This document shows, one piece after another, positions 15,733-15,906 of a stretch of DNA of 15,906 bases (position 1 is its first letter; every line of letters begins with the position of its first letter). Source of the DNA: Saccoglossus kowalevskii (taxonomy: Eukaryota > Hemichordata > Enteropneusta > Harrimaniidae); NCBI RefSeq assembly GCF_000003605.2, contig NW_003150783.1:22170-38075 (forward strand), given 5' to 3'. A model generated the notes under the pieces. It had not been told where the DNA came from and searched no databases. It saw only the letters and a list, made by a program, of their open reading frames with translations. The position numbers and the translations under genes were made by a program.

Positions 15733-15906
15733 CAAATACCCCCAGGAAAGTGTTCTATGTTCTTCATGTAATTAGGTGTTCGTATTCAAGGGATTTTTGC
15801 CACATAAAAACGACGAATTCGGCCGAAGTTTGTTATCGGTTGGCTTAATATTACCCCAACGCATTTCTGTTCTGATTTGTAGAAATCTGAAAAACGCATT
15901 TCACAA

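Larger units (their letters stand above)
14096..15906. other. NRDE2 3' UTR and intergenic sequence
   Basis: No coding region is supported. Short frames (14173-14373, 14592-14780) have no recognised similarity. GC content and CpG rise after about 15,600, where two inverted repeats occur, so a neighbouring gene's 5' region or an insertion may begin near the window edge. Confidence 0.55.

Overview
This is a eukaryotic, intron-rich and AT-rich window, most consistent with a bilaterian invertebrate, probably marine. That rests on long introns, simple-sequence arrays, a DIRS-type recombinase remnant and the intron pattern. I could not fix the species or phylum from sequence alone. No bacterial gene organisation, CRISPR array, tRNA or rRNA was seen.

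The window is dominated by one plus-strand gene, NRDE2 (nuclear RNAi-defective-2 homologue; MTR4/nuclear-exosome regulator with HAT repeats). Eight coding exons join in frame through GT-AG introns: 1386-1818, 2143-3176, 3953-4089, 4495-4624, 4957-6555, 12763-12887, 13215-13286 and 13820-14095 (stop TAG). They encode 1267 residues plus one split codon at the 5' edge. The short first coding exon with the ATG was not found and probably lies upstream of base 1. A polyadenylation signal sits at 14404.

Layout: 1-1385 is upstream or intronic sequence carrying a frameshifted tyrosine-recombinase remnant of DIRS type (343-860). 1386-6555 holds five NRDE2 exons with short introns. 6556-12762 is one 6.2-kb intron holding a dead RecQ/DEAD-like helicase 5' fragment on the minus strand (7182-7409), two small unrecognised plus-strand open stretches, GC-rich hairpins, perfect palindromes, a fold-back MITE-like element (11101-11307), a degenerate minisatellite and five POU octamers. 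12763-14095 holds the last three exons; exon 8 is flanked by two identical 56-bp repeats, and its 3' splice site is built from a TTTA microsatellite. 14096-15906 is 3' UTR and intergenic sequence with two inverted repeats near the end.

I do not see a convincing new multi-gene system. The most worthwhile leads are the exon 8 repeat/microsatellite architecture, the helicase fragment that has lost exactly its Walker A GK, the fold-back element, and the NRDE2-specific Gln/Asn-rich tail.
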